Assembly (NCBI GenBank): GCA_963775835.1
Contig: CAVZKV010000027.1
Location: forward strand, 62,001 to 126,000
Length of the DNA: 64,000 nt
Direction: 5' to 3'
From: AWTP1-13 sp963775835
GTDB lineage: Bacteria; Pseudomonadota; Alphaproteobacteria; Rhizobiales; Hyphomicrobiaceae
Shown here: in pieces, positions 7,753 through 18,107 of the stretch
Layout: every line of letters starts with the position of its first letter
Numbering within the stretch: position 1 is the stretch's first letter
The notes under the pieces: generated by a model
The model's input: only the letters and a program-made list of their open reading frames with translations
The model's database searches: none
Told to the model about the DNA's origin: nothing
Made by a program: the position numbers and the translations under genes

Positions 7753-8736
7753 ATGGCACCGGATGGCGAGGAGCTGCAGGCAATCGCCAAACGCTATCGC
7801 CACTTTGCGACCGTCGAGGCGCACGGCGCCTCGCCGGCCTACGAGCGTCTAGCATTGGCCGTTGCGCGCTCCCCCGACCTGTTGGCGTTTCCGAGCTGGA
7901 TGCCGCCCGATCGGCGCCAACCGAACCTGTTTCTCGCCACCCTTCGCCATATCGGCGGCGTACCAGCCGATGCGAGCGCGATGAAAGCGATCGTACGCAC
8001 CGAGGCTGCGCGGCTAAGGGACATCATGCTGTCGCGCACAACGCAGACCAACGAGCCCGCCAGATGCGCGGTCTTGTTGTCCATTCTCGGCGCCTTGCGC
8101 CAGCCGCTCGCCTTGATCGAAGTCGGCGCCTCGGCAGGGCTTTGCTTCCTACCCGATCGGTATGGCTACGACTATGGCGGCATCGGCTCGAACCGCCGGG
8201 AACCAACCTCTGCCCCGATTTTTCCCTGTCGTGCGAGCCCTGCAACGCCCTTGCCGCTGGCGCTGCCAAAAGTGGCTTGGCGCTGCGGGCTCGACCTCAA
8301 CCCGCTCGATATCAATGCGCCCGATCAAATGGCTTGGCTGGAAACGCTGGTTTGGCCGGGGTGCGAGGCCCGCGCTGGCAATCTGAAAGCCGCCATGCAA
8401 ATTGCGCGTGCGCAGCCGCCGCCGGTTGTGCGGGGCGACCTGCGTCGCGATCTTCCTGCCCTGATCGCTCGTGCACCTAAAGGGTTGCAGCTCGTCGTCT
8501 ACCATTCGGCCGTACTGGGCTACCTGCAATCGGCGTCCGAACGCGGCGCCTTCGTGCGCAGCGTTCGGCAATTCGACGCCGTCTGGATCAGTAACGAGGC
8601 ACCCTCGGTGTTTCCGGAGCTTGCGAAGGCCTCACCGCCGCGTCGAACCCCCGATCAGTTTCTGCTCGCGGTTGACGGGAAACCGGTCGCCTGGACCGGT
8701 CCGCACGGGCAGTCCATCACCTGGTTTGCAACTTGA
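7753..8736 (+). CDS. DUF2332 family protein
   Basis: A 327-residue protein of the DUF2332 family, which is of unknown function. Family hallmarks visible are AKRYRHFATVEAHGASPAYERLALAVA at the N-terminus, PPDRRQPNLFLATLRH near residue 55, LIEVGASAGLCFLPDRYGYDYG near 120-140, and VVYHSAVLGYL followed by WISNEAPSVFPEL near the C-terminus. The EVGASAGL segment resembles the glycine-rich nucleotide loop of methyltransferases, so a SAM-binding role has some appeal but is unproven. The length is normal. It starts 8 bp from the break point of the cyclase relic, with no clear ribosome site, so its native upstream region may have been replaced. Confidence 0.8.
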   Translation: MAPDGEELQAIAKRYRHFATVEAHGASPAYERLALAVARSPDLLAFPSWMPPDRRQPNLFLATLRHIGGVPADASAMKAIVRTEAARLRDIMLSRTTQTNEPARCAVLLSILGALRQPLALIEVGASAGLCFLPDRYGYDYGGIGSNRREPTSAPIFPCRASPATPLPLALPKVAWRCGLDLNPLDINAPDQMAWLETLVWPGCEARAGNLKAAMQIARAQPPPVVRGDLRRDLPALIARAPKGLQLVVYHSAVLGYLQSASERGAFVRSVRQFDAVWISNEAPSVFPELAKASPPRRTPDQFLLAVDGKPVAWTGPHGQSITWFAT

Positions 8737-8752
8737 GTTTGGCGGACTCCCT

Positions 8753-10402
<1,650 letters not shown>

Positions 10403-10406
<4 letters not shown>

Positions 10407-11230
10407 AGATCGCGCAACCTCGGATTAAGCGCGTCGTTGAGGCCTTCGCCGACGAGATTGATCGAGAGCACGGTGAGAAGAATGGCGACCCCTGGCACCG
10501 TCACCAGCCACCAGGCGTCACGCAAAAAGGCGCGACCCGCGCCGATCTGGAAGCCCCAGCTCATCAGATCCGGCGCGCCCAGGCCGAGGAAAGAGAGCGC
10601 GGACTCGATCAGGATCGCGTTGGCGACAAGCAATGAGCCGGTGACGATCAACGGCGACAACGCGTTGGGCAACACCTGGCCAACCAGAATAGGCATGTCG
10701 CGCTGGCCCGCGACGATGGCCGCCTGCACGAACTCGCGGGCTTTGATGGTGAGCACCTCGCCGCGCACCACCCGGGCAATGGGCGGCCAACTGACCGTGG
10801 CGATGGCTATGACGAGGCTGGTGCCCGAGGGGGCGAGGATGGCGACCAACACGATGGCGAAGATGAAGGAGGGGATGGTTTGGAAGAACTCGCTGACCCG
10901 CATCAGGAGGTCATCGACGATGCCTCCATAGAAGCCGGCGATGGCACCGATGCAGGTGCCGAAGGCGACCGCTGCCAGGGTCGCGAGTATCGCAATCAGG
11001 AGCGAGGTGCGCGCGCCATGGATGAGCCCCGCCAATAGGCTACGGCCGAGCGAATCGGTGCCGAAGAAGAATTCGCCGAACGGCGGTGAAAACGGCTTGG
11101 CAACGATGGCAAAGGGGCTGGTGGGCGCCAACAATGGCGCCGCCAAGGCGACCGCAACGATGAAGGTGAGCCACACGAGGCTCAGCACCACGCGCGGATT
11201 GTTGAAGAAGCGCCGCCAGAAAGTCTGCAT
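10403..11230 (-). CDS. peptide-type ABC transporter permease (DppC-like)
   Basis: A 275-residue inner-membrane permease of the DppC/OppC type. It has a short cytoplasmic start, a first transmembrane segment (VVLSLVWLTFIVAVALAAPLLAP), the periplasmic FGTDSLGRSLLAGLIHGARTSL motif typical of DppC, and five further hydrophobic segments. The coupling EAA-like loop reads VQAAIVAGQRDMPILVGQVLPN. It ends in LGEGLND-type residues (INLVGEGLNDALNPRLR), the usual DppC terminus. Its start overlaps the stop of the upstream permease (TGATG) and its stop overlaps the ATPase start, so the three are translationally coupled. Confidence 0.93.
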
Positions 11231-12213
11231 CAGCCGACCCTAACTCGAGGATCGAGAAGGACATAAACAACGTCGACGACGATGTTGATCGCCACCACCA
11301 GACAGGAGGAGATGAAGAAGATGCCGAGCAGCAAGTTGAGATCGCGAGCAAACAAGGCCTGGAAGGCGAGCTGACCGAGGCCGGGCCAGGCGAAAACGGA
11401 TTCCACTACGACCGAGCCACCGAGCAGGCCGCCGACCTGTACGCCCGCCACCGTGACCACGGGCATCAGGGCATTCCTCACCACGTGCCGCAGCGTGATC
11501 TGGCGCTCGCTCAGACCCTTGGCACGCGCGGTTGTCACATAGTCGAGCCCGCGCTGCTCCAGCATGGTTGCCCGCATCAGGCGCGCATAAAGCGCCATGT
11601 AGAACAGGGACAGCGTGACGGCAGGCAAGATCAGGTGTCGGGCGATATCGACGACGCGTTCCCATCCCTCGTAGAAGGCGGCCGCATCCTCCATGCCCGA
11701 AGTCGGCAGCCAGTCGAGCTTGATGGCGAACAGCAAGATCAGCATCAATCCGATCCAAAACAGCGGCATGGCATAGGCGATGATGGCGGCCACCGAGATC
11801 AGGTGGTCCTTCCAGCTGCGCACCCACACCGCCGCCATGAGCCCCAGCAGGACGCCGATCCCGAGGGAAAGGACGAGCGTGGTGCCCATCAGCAGCAGCG
11901 TGGCCGACAAGCGCGCCAGGATCAGCGGCAGCACCGGGCTCTGGTTGCGGAAGGAATAGCCAAGATCCAGAGCCAGGATGTTCTTGACGTAGAGTGCGAG
12001 CTGAACCGGCACCGGCTTATCGAGGCCGAACCTTTGGCGCAGCGCCTGTACATACTCGGCCGGCGCACCTCCGGCTTCACCGGCGAGCACCGTTGCCGCG
12101 TCGCCGGGTGCCAGCTGCAGCAGCAGGAAATTGAGCACCACCACGCCCAGCACGACGGGTATCGCCTGCAACAGGCGACGAAAAACGTAGCGCAACAGCC
12201 GCGCGCTGCCCAT
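11230..12213 (-). CDS. peptide-type ABC transporter permease (DppB-like)
   Basis: A 327-residue DppB/OppB-type permease. It starts MGSARLLRYVFRRLLQAIPVVLGVV and has the LAPGDAA and AEYVQALRQRFGLDKPVPVQ segments typical of the large periplasmic loop, six transmembrane segments, and a coupling loop reading TTARAKGLSERQITLRHVVRNA. The C-terminus VVDVVYVLLDPRVRVG is the canonical DppB end. AGGCGG stands before the ATG. It is the first permease of the operon, 113 bp after the binding-protein gene, and its last base is shared with the DppC start. Confidence 0.93.
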   Translation of the reverse strand: MGSARLLRYVFRRLLQAIPVVLGVVVLNFLLLQLAPGDAATVLAGEAGGAPAEYVQALRQRFGLDKPVPVQLALYVKNILALDLGYSFRNQSPVLPLILARLSATLLLMGTTLVLSLGIGVLLGLMAAVWVRSWKDHLISVAAIIAYAMPLFWIGLMLILLFAIKLDWLPTSGMEDAAAFYEGWERVVDIARHLILPAVTLSLFYMALYARLMRATMLEQRGLDYVTTARAKGLSERQITLRHVVRNALMPVVTVAGVQVGGLLGGSVVVESVFAWPGLGQLAFQALFARDLNLLLGIFFISSCLVVAINIVVDVVYVLLDPRVRVG

Positions 12214-12326
12214 CGGCCTACCGCCTGTTGGTCACCGGGATTTATCGTGCTTCATGTTCCGGCGTGCGCGAATAGCTCGCATCTTCCCGAGACAACGGCC
12301 GCCATGACAACATCCGAGCGCAAGGC

Positions 12327-13922
12327 CTACTCCCGCCATGCCGTCGCGAAGTTGGTATAGATGCCCAGCGGACTCGTGATCACGTCGTGATAGCGCTTGT
12401 TGACGATGGTCGGAAAGGTCAGCTCGAACACCCAGACAATGGGCGAGCCGTCGACCACGATCTTTTGCACCTCTTGATAGTAGGCGGCGCGTTTTTGGGG
12501 GTCCGGTTCGATGGTGGCCTTGTCCATCAGCGCGTCGGCCTGCGGATCGCTCCACTGGGAACCGTTGACGAACACCGTACCCTGCTTGATCAGCTTGCCG
12601 TGAATGGCGCGATGCACGCCGATTACGGGGTCGGGCAGGTTGTAGAGGAAGTTCGACGTCAGGGTGAAGTCATAGTCGCTGTAGACGCGTTTGAGCCAGG
12701 TTGCCACGTCCTCGTAGCGAAGCGACGCCTTGATGCCGATTTTGGCCAATTGCTGCTGCACGACCTCACCGAAGCGCTGCCACTCCGGCCCATAGGGCGT
12801 GATGTCGTGCACGATCTCGAAGCGGATGCCCCCCTCCTTGCGCGGGAAACCGGCCTCGTCGAGGAGCTTGTTGGCCTGCTCGATGCCATCCGGTGTCTGG
12901 TACTTGGTGACATCGGCCGTATAAATGCCCGAGGGAGCAAAGTTCGAGTTGATCGGACCTGTTGCCGGTCGGCCGTAGCCGAACCAGATATTGTCGATCA
13001 CGAACTGCCGGTCGATGGCATAGGCAATGGCCTGGCGAACCTTCTGGTTGTCCAAGCCAGGTTTTTTGCTGTTGATCAGCAGCTCGACCACGGGGCTGAT
13101 CATCTCGTAGCCCTTGGTGGTGACCTCGATCGAGGGCAGCTGCGCCAACTTCTTGGCATCGCTGTAGGGCACCGCTCCGAAACCCGCAACGTGCGCCTCG
13201 CCCTTTTCCAGCGCCGCTGTGCGCGTCAACTCGTCGTTGATGAAACGGACAACGATGCGATCGAGATAGGGCAGACCCTTGCGCCAGTAGTCCGGGTTCT
13301 TGTCGAGGCGCACGAGTTCACCCCGGCGCCATTCGACGAATTTGAAGGGACCGGTGCCGATCGGGGAGTTGGCGTTCGCGTGGCTCTTGATGTCACCCTG
13401 GCTGAAGACGTGCTTTGGCAACATCGGGCTCTCGTAACCCGACAGTGCCGCCAGCATATAGGGGGCGGCGTTGTTGAGTTTGAACACCGCGGTGTATTCG
13501 TCGGGAGTTTCGACGGCCGTCACGTCGCGAAAGGTGCTGATCCCGCGCGGGTGCGCTTTCTTCAAGACGTCCATGATCGTGAATTGCACGTCGGCCGAAG
13601 TGAAGGGCTTGCCGTCGTGGAACTTCACGTCCTTGCGCAGCCTGAAGGTGACCGTCTTGCCGTCCGCTGCAACCTCCCAACTTTCCGCGAGGCCGGGTTT
13701 GGGCTTGAGGTCAAAGCCGTATTCCAGGAGCCCATCGTAGACTTTGGCCGTCACCTGCCCGATCGGCGCGGAGGTCGAAATGTAAGGAGCGAGGTTGGGA
13801 GGCTCAGGCTGCGTGATCTGCACCAGCGTGCCGCCTGCTTTCTGGGCGGAGGCTGGCGCGCCGGCAAACGCCACCGCCAGCAGCCCACACAGGGCAAGAG
13901 CGTTGCAACGCGATAGGGGCAT
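12327..13922 (-). CDS. ABC transporter substrate-binding protein, family 5 (peptide/opine/nickel type)
   Basis: A 531-residue periplasmic solute receptor of the SBP_bac_5 family. The ATG at 13922 follows AGGAG; the frame is open 33 codons further upstream but the N-terminus there is not a signal peptide, whereas the chosen start gives LALCGLLAVAFAGAPASAQ. Family blocks visible are VYDGLLEYGFDLKPKPGLAESWEVAADGKT, FRLRKDVKFHDGKPFTSADV, GTGPFKFVEWRRGELVRLDKNPDYW, and VRQAIAYAIDR followed by the GPINSNFAP region. It heads the operon with both permeases and the double ATPase. The ligand (dipeptide, opine or other) cannot be decided from sequence. Confidence 0.93.
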   Translation of the reverse strand: MPLSRCNALALCGLLAVAFAGAPASAQKAGGTLVQITQPEPPNLAPYISTSAPIGQVTAKVYDGLLEYGFDLKPKPGLAESWEVAADGKTVTFRLRKDVKFHDGKPFTSADVQFTIMDVLKKAHPRGISTFRDVTAVETPDEYTAVFKLNNAAPYMLAALSGYESPMLPKHVFSQGDIKSHANANSPIGTGPFKFVEWRRGELVRLDKNPDYWRKGLPYLDRIVVRFINDELTRTAALEKGEAHVAGFGAVPYSDAKKLAQLPSIEVTTKGYEMISPVVELLINSKKPGLDNQKVRQAIAYAIDRQFVIDNIWFGYGRPATGPINSNFAPSGIYTADVTKYQTPDGIEQANKLLDEAGFPRKEGGIRFEIVHDITPYGPEWQRFGEVVQQQLAKIGIKASLRYEDVATWLKRVYSDYDFTLTSNFLYNLPDPVIGVHRAIHGKLIKQGTVFVNGSQWSDPQADALMDKATIEPDPQKRAAYYQEVQKIVVDGSPIVWVFELTFPTIVNKRYHDVITSPLGIYTNFATAWRE

Positions 13923-14330
13923 GGGGGGTCTCCTGTTGGGGTCTCTACAGGATTGCGCGAAATCAAGCCCGCGTCGAGGGTTAGCCCTGGCAGCCTTCCG
14001 CCCGGCAGCCAAGCGGAGCACACGGGGAAGGTCGGGGTGGATTGGGTGCCAAACCGGGACGCGCGTCTTGCCGCGCGGCCGTTTGTCGAGATGTGCGGGG
14101 GCGGCCCAACGCTAGCGCCCGGCATCAACAGGCGGGGCAGCCCAAGTCAGGTCCCGACCCCAAGGCAGGTCCGGCCCCGAGTCAGGGCCCCTAGGCTGGG
14201 CCCTGAGGTCGGTGCAGGTCTGCCAAGACGGCTCGGTCGGCCTCGCGTGGGCGACCGTGAACCGGCGGCACTGTCCGTCCGGTTCGAGAGGGTTAGTTAC
14301 CCTTGCGTGCGGTCAGAGCCCTCGCTTGCG
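13923..14330. other. GC-rich intergenic stretch with short repeats
   Basis: No gene is seen. From about 14145 to 14220 the sequence is a run of short GC-rich imperfect repeats built from AGGTCC/GGGCCC-like units (for example AGGTCCCGACCCC and AGTCAGGGCCCC). The promoter of the ABC operon must lie here, since its first gene starts at 13922. Confidence 0.5.
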
Positions 14331-14717
14331 TCAGAAATGCAAGTGGATCCCGAAACCGCGGCGACGCCGGCGCCTATAATAAGGCCAGCCCGCGCCGCCG
14401 TAGTAATACCCACGGCGACCATAATAGCGGCGGTGACGCCGATAGTAGCCGCCGCGCCAATAGCCGCCGCGCCTTCGCCAGCGTCTCCTGGCGCTCGCCG
14501 GCGTCGCGGTCGCCGTGAGAGCCAGACCCGAAAGGCCGGCAACCCCAAGCGTGCTCGTCGCCATGGACCCAACCGATGCCGCCGCGTACATGGCCAGCAT
14601 GGTGGCCACGGCGGCGCTGCGGATAAAACCTCGTTTGAGGGTACGGCCGAAACCCAATGCCGCCTCGACCACGTGTGGCAATCGGCCTTCGCACCGCACC
14701 ACGTTACGCTGCTTCAC
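14331..14717 (-). CDS. Arg/Gly/Tyr-rich secreted or envelope protein
   Basis: A 128-residue protein. A GTG at 14717 with GGAGG 6 nt upstream is the best start. The N-terminal half ends in a hydrophobic stretch rich in Ala (AAVATMLAMYAAASVG, GLSGLALTATATPASA) with a signal-peptidase-like ASA end near residue 76. The mature part is low complexity: RRRWRRRGGYWRGGYYRRHRRYYGRR, then YYYGGAGWPYYRRRRRRGFGIHLHF. Such RGY-rich small exported proteins are common in Bradyrhizobium and relatives and usually carry no assigned function. The strong charge suggests binding to polyanions or the cell surface, which is inference. No partner genes are adjacent. Confidence 0.65.
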   Translation of the reverse strand: MKQRNVVRCEGRLPHVVEAALGFGRTLKRGFIRSAAVATMLAMYAAASVGSMATSTLGVAGLSGLALTATATPASARRRWRRRGGYWRGGYYRRHRRYYGRRGYYYGGAGWPYYRRRRRRGFGIHLHF

Positions 14718-15018
14718 ACTGCACCTCCAAGGGCACTGTGGCGGCACGGTCGCATTCTTGCCCGTGTCCGCGCGCTTCTTGTTGGGTGGCCTGAGGTCGC
14801 GACGATCTGGGCTCTCCGAGGCCACATAAAACGGTCAACTCAGCTAAGCTATGTCGACTCCTATTTTGCCGCAACCTGATGCTGGAACGCAGGGGAGCGG
14901 GTTCGGTTCCGCGAGGCCAACACGGGGCCCGCGGAGCGTTGTTATCTTCACCAAACAAAGTCATCTATTCCGAGCGAAGTCATCTTAGTATTGCCGCCAC
15001 GAGATGAAGGCCAGATGA
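14718..15018. other. divergent intergenic region
   Basis: This 301-bp stretch separates the minus-strand RGY-rich protein from the plus-strand carbamoyltransferase and should carry both promoters. An 86-codon minus-strand frame (14704-14964) has no good ribosome site and no recognisable product. Confidence 0.45.
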
Positions 15019-16872
15019 ATGCGAGCCATGCCTGCAACAGCGACGGCGACGCCGCAGCGTCGGATGTCAACCAACACCTACGTGCTTGGCATCAACGCCT
15101 ACGATCATGACGTCAGCGCCTGCCTACTTCGCAATGGCGAAATCGCCTACGCCATCAGCAAGGAGCGCCTCACGCGCGAGAAGCACGACACAGGGTTCTT
15201 TCAGGAGGTCATCGACTATTGCTTGGGCGCCGAAGGCATAACGCTCGACGACCTCGACCTCGTGGTGCGCAATTGTTACGTACTGCCCCTCGAAGATTTG
15301 GAGACGCGCCTGCTCTATGAGGACATCCCCGAATTCATGGATGCGCAGGAACGTGCCCAGGCGCTTAAAAGTCCGCTTTTTCGCGCCCATTCCAACAAGG
15401 TGATCAGCGTCTCGCATCATCTCGCCCACGCCTACAGCGCATTTGCCGCCTGCCCATTCGATGAGGGCGTCATCATGATTGTGGACGGCGTGGGTAACTA
15501 CGCCTCCGACATCCACGAAGAGGGCCAGCTCGCCGGCGACGTCAATCCGCTCGCGCGTGAGTTGGAGAGCTACTATCGATTCAAGGGTTCCGACCTCACG
15601 CCGCTGCGAAAAGTGTGGCTCGACCCGGTGCGCGGCTTTCTCAGCGACGAATTCTACTTCATGCCCGGGCTCGGCGCCCTGTACAGCCGGGTCTCCAGCT
15701 ACATTTTCGGGGACTGGAACAAGTGCGGCGAGGTGATGGGCCTGGCGCCCTATGGTCGGCCCGACCCAGCAAAGTCGCTGATAAAGCTTGCGGGCGGCGC
15801 GCTAGAGGTCCCGCAGTGGACCGCAGAATTCGACAAGCCCTGGTTCCCGGAGGTCCATCGCGACTGGGAACGCAGCCCGTTCATGCGCCACTGGGAGGAT
15901 CTGGCCTGGCGCGTGCAGAATGACGCCGAAACCGTGCTGCTCGATCGCGCCATCTGGTTGCGTAAGACGACCGGCGCCAGAAACCTCTGCATCGCCGGCG
16001 GCGTCGGGCTCAACTGCGTCGCCAATGGCCGCGTCCTGCGCGAAGCCGGCTTCGACCACGTCTGGGTTCAGCCCGCCGCCGGCGACGATGGCATCGCCAT
16101 CGGCTGCGCCTACTATGGTCACCTGGCGATCCAGAAGAAGCCGCGGTCCTTCGTCATGGAACACGCCTATTTGGGTATCGAGTACCCGGAACGGGCGGTA
16201 AGCGAGGCGCTGAACACCTGGCTCGTTCGGCTCGAGACCACGCGAACGACCAGCAGCGACATATGCGCCGATACGGCGCGGCTGCTCGCCGAGGGCAACG
16301 TGTTTGGCTGGTTTCAAGGTCGTTCGGAGTTTGGCCCGCGTGCGCTCGGCAACCGCAGCATCCTCGCAGACCCACGGACGCCCGAGATGAAGGACAAACT
16401 CAACAAGCGCGTCAAGCATCGGCAGGCCTTTCGCCCATTTGCGCCCGTCGTATTGGCGGAACGGGTCAACGAGGTGTTCGAAGGCGATGCGGAATCGCCG
16501 TTTATGCTGCTCGCCCAGCGCGTTCGCCCCGAATGGACGCACAAAATCCCGGCCGTGGTCCACATCGATGGTACAGCGCGCGTGCAGACGGTACGGGAGA
16601 ATCACAACCCGCGGCTACACCGGTTGCTGCGGGAGTTCGCCGCCATCACCGGCGTGCCCGTGCTGCTGAACACGTCGTTCAACGTCAAGGGCGAACCGAT
16701 TGTCGAGACACCGCGCGATGCCGTTGAATGCTTCCTGGCTACCGGGATCGACTACCTGGCGCTCAACGATACCCTGATTGCCAAGACCCTTGGGCATCGC
16801 GTGCTCTCACCCTTTATGAAGGCGTCATCGGAGATCGCCTCAATCGTGCGCACGGGCATGCACGCGGAGTAG
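15019..16872 (+). CDS. carbamoyltransferase, NodU/CmcH family
   Basis: A 617-residue O-carbamoyltransferase that would move a carbamoyl group from carbamoyl phosphate (via carbamoyl-AMP) onto a hydroxyl of a sugar or natural product. The N-terminal Kae1-like domain shows LGINAYDHDVSACLL, ERLTREKHD, the metal-binding HxxxH in SHHLAHAYSAF (H133, H137) and GGVGLNCVANGRVL. The C-terminal domain has FGPRALGNRSILADPR, KHRQAFRPFAPVVL and LNTSFNVKGEPIVETP. All key motifs are intact and the length is typical. An ATG at 15064 begins the conserved part and is an alternative start; AAGG precedes 15019. No nodulation or antibiotic genes are nearby, so the acceptor is unknown. Confidence 0.92.
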   Translation: MRAMPATATATPQRRMSTNTYVLGINAYDHDVSACLLRNGEIAYAISKERLTREKHDTGFFQEVIDYCLGAEGITLDDLDLVVRNCYVLPLEDLETRLLYEDIPEFMDAQERAQALKSPLFRAHSNKVISVSHHLAHAYSAFAACPFDEGVIMIVDGVGNYASDIHEEGQLAGDVNPLARELESYYRFKGSDLTPLRKVWLDPVRGFLSDEFYFMPGLGALYSRVSSYIFGDWNKCGEVMGLAPYGRPDPAKSLIKLAGGALEVPQWTAEFDKPWFPEVHRDWERSPFMRHWEDLAWRVQNDAETVLLDRAIWLRKTTGARNLCIAGGVGLNCVANGRVLREAGFDHVWVQPAAGDDGIAIGCAYYGHLAIQKKPRSFVMEHAYLGIEYPERAVSEALNTWLVRLETTRTTSSDICADTARLLAEGNVFGWFQGRSEFGPRALGNRSILADPRTPEMKDKLNKRVKHRQAFRPFAPVVLAERVNEVFEGDAESPFMLLAQRVRPEWTHKIPAVVHIDGTARVQTVRENHNPRLHRLLREFAAITGVPVLLNTSFNVKGEPIVETPRDAVECFLATGIDYLALNDTLIAKTLGHRVLSPFMKASSEIASIVRTGMHAE

Positions 16873-16922
16873 CCTCAAGGGCGACGGTCCTCAGCCCCGT
16901 GGCATTGCGCGCCGCGGCGCAG

Positions 16923-17360
16923 CTAACGACCAAACCCACCGCCCCGGCCGAATACGGGCTGCGTCTCGCGCTTTTTCAGCGATGGCAGGATGCCAAGCCA
17001 AGCGCGCGCTGAGCGAAACCAAAATTGGTCGTTGGGGATCATCTGATCCCGTTGGCGGATGGTGCCAACGCGCAAGCTCACGACATTTTTGTCTTCGCCG
17101 ACCGGCGCCGAGTAGATTGGCGTGCCGCAGTCTGCACAAAATGTCTGCTCCCGCTTGTTGCCGCTGTCTGCGGTCTTGACGTAGACCTTCGGTGCACCGG
17201 TCAGCAGCCGAAAGCTGCCGCTCACCGTCGGCACGACGGTGCGGAAAGCGGACCCCGAAAGCGTCTGACAGTCCGTGCAGTGGCAAATCACCACTGTGGC
17301 GGGATCGACCTCTGCCTCGAAACGAATGCGGCCGCAGTGGCAGGCTCCATCGACTTTCAC
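16923..17360 (-). CDS. GFA-family (glutathione-dependent formaldehyde-activating-like) zinc protein
   Basis: A 145-residue protein of the GFA/CENP-V fold. The GTG at 17360 with GGGAGAAA 4 nt upstream places VKVDGACHCGRIRFEAEVDP at the start, as in homologues. Zinc-ligand cysteines are all present: CHC at residues 8-10, CHCTDCQ near 27-33, and FCADCGTPIY near 75-84. The conserved SGSAFRTVVP segment is also intact. GFA proteins bind two zinc ions; few have a proven activity beyond the founding glutathione-formaldehyde enzyme. The last ~20 residues (RETQPVFGRGGGFGR) are Gly-rich. It is convergent with the carbamoyltransferase gene. Confidence 0.85.
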   Translation of the reverse strand: MKVDGACHCGRIRFEAEVDPATVVICHCTDCQTLSGSAFRTVVPTVSGSFRLLTGAPKVYVKTADSGNKREQTFCADCGTPIYSAPVGEDKNVVSLRVGTIRQRDQMIPNDQFWFRSARAWLGILPSLKKRETQPVFGRGGGFGR

Positions 17361-17481
17361 GTGCTTTCTCCCATGGCAACCGTTGACAGTCCCCGTCATG
17401 GTGTGCAAGCGCAGCCCTTGGCCCGGCTGCCGATATGGCAAATTCAATCAGTGCGCCGGGACCTCTGCAACGTCGGACTTG

Positions 17482-17517
17482 CCCCAATCCGGGCCCCAAT
17501 CCGGCCCCCAAGTCTGG
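17482..17517. repeat. 12-bp GC-rich tandem repeat, three units
   Basis: Three head-to-tail 12-bp units: CCCCAATCCGGG, CCCCAATCCGGC and CCCCAAGTCTGG. It lies in non-coding sequence between the GFA gene and the receiver-domain relic. Other 12-bp arrays occur at 34051-34122 and 34360-34383. Confidence 0.7.
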
Positions 17518-17647
17518 GACCAAACCCGGGGACCAGGCGAGGCAAGGCCGATCATTCCCAAAGATCGACGCGCAAGCGCCTTTGGCCGATGCCCGAGAAC
17601 CAAGAACCACGCCAGCGGGCCGCTGCCGGTGCCTCGCAGCGATCCGC

Positions 17648-18050
17648 TCAATCGGCGCGCTTGCCGCCCAGAACCCAGGCGATTTTTGCCGCAAGCCCAT
17701 CCAAGGTGAAGGGCTTTACGATCCGCTGCACGGCATCGTCCAAGGTCCCATTGTGAACGATGGCGTTGCGCGTATATCCGGTGGTGAACAGCACTTTCAG
17801 ATCTGGTCGCCGCCGTAGAGCCTCCTCGGCCAGCTTACGGCCTTTCATGCCGGGCATGACGACATCGGTCATGAGCAAGACGGTGTTGGGGTGGTTGTCC
17901 AGCAAGCTCGAGGCTTGCACCGGCGACGCGGCTGCGGGGCCGCGCATTTCCAGGTCCAGGACGCGGCACAATGTAGGCAGAGAGCTTTGAGCAGCGCCGC
18001 CAGCCGCTAGGCGGCCTGCTCCGGCGCGATGATCAGGACGCGTCGCTTGG
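17648..18050 (-). pseudogene. receiver domain relic of a hybrid sensor kinase
   Basis: The C-terminal receiver (REC) domain typical of hybrid histidine kinases. The intact part reads LLMTDVVMPGMKGRKLAEEAL (phospho-acceptor Asp in MTDVVMPGM), then LKVLFTTGYTRNAIVHNG and VKPFTLDGLAAKI, ending GGKRAD. Upstream, around 18010-18050, a remnant of the first strand (KRRVLIIAPEQ) remains in the same orientation but is followed by a TAG and further decay. There is no kinase core. It is therefore a broken tail of a larger gene. A similar fragment occurs at 21967-22215. Confidence 0.65.
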
Positions 18051-18107
18051 CTCTAAGCCAGCCGGCTCGAACTGCCGATCCGGCGTCCGGCCGTGGTGCT
18101 ACCGACG

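Noticed and set aside
12387..13916. 509-codon plus-strand open frame opposite the substrate-binding protein
   Set aside because: It is antisense to a clear family-5 binding protein. GC-rich third positions create long antisense frames; no ribosome site or domain. The same holds for the frames opposite the amidohydrolase (45587-46678) and the deaminase.
15019..16872. Carbamoyltransferase as part of a natural-product cluster
   Set aside because: No polyketide, peptide, glycosyl or resistance genes flank it; neighbours are unrelated housekeeping-type genes.
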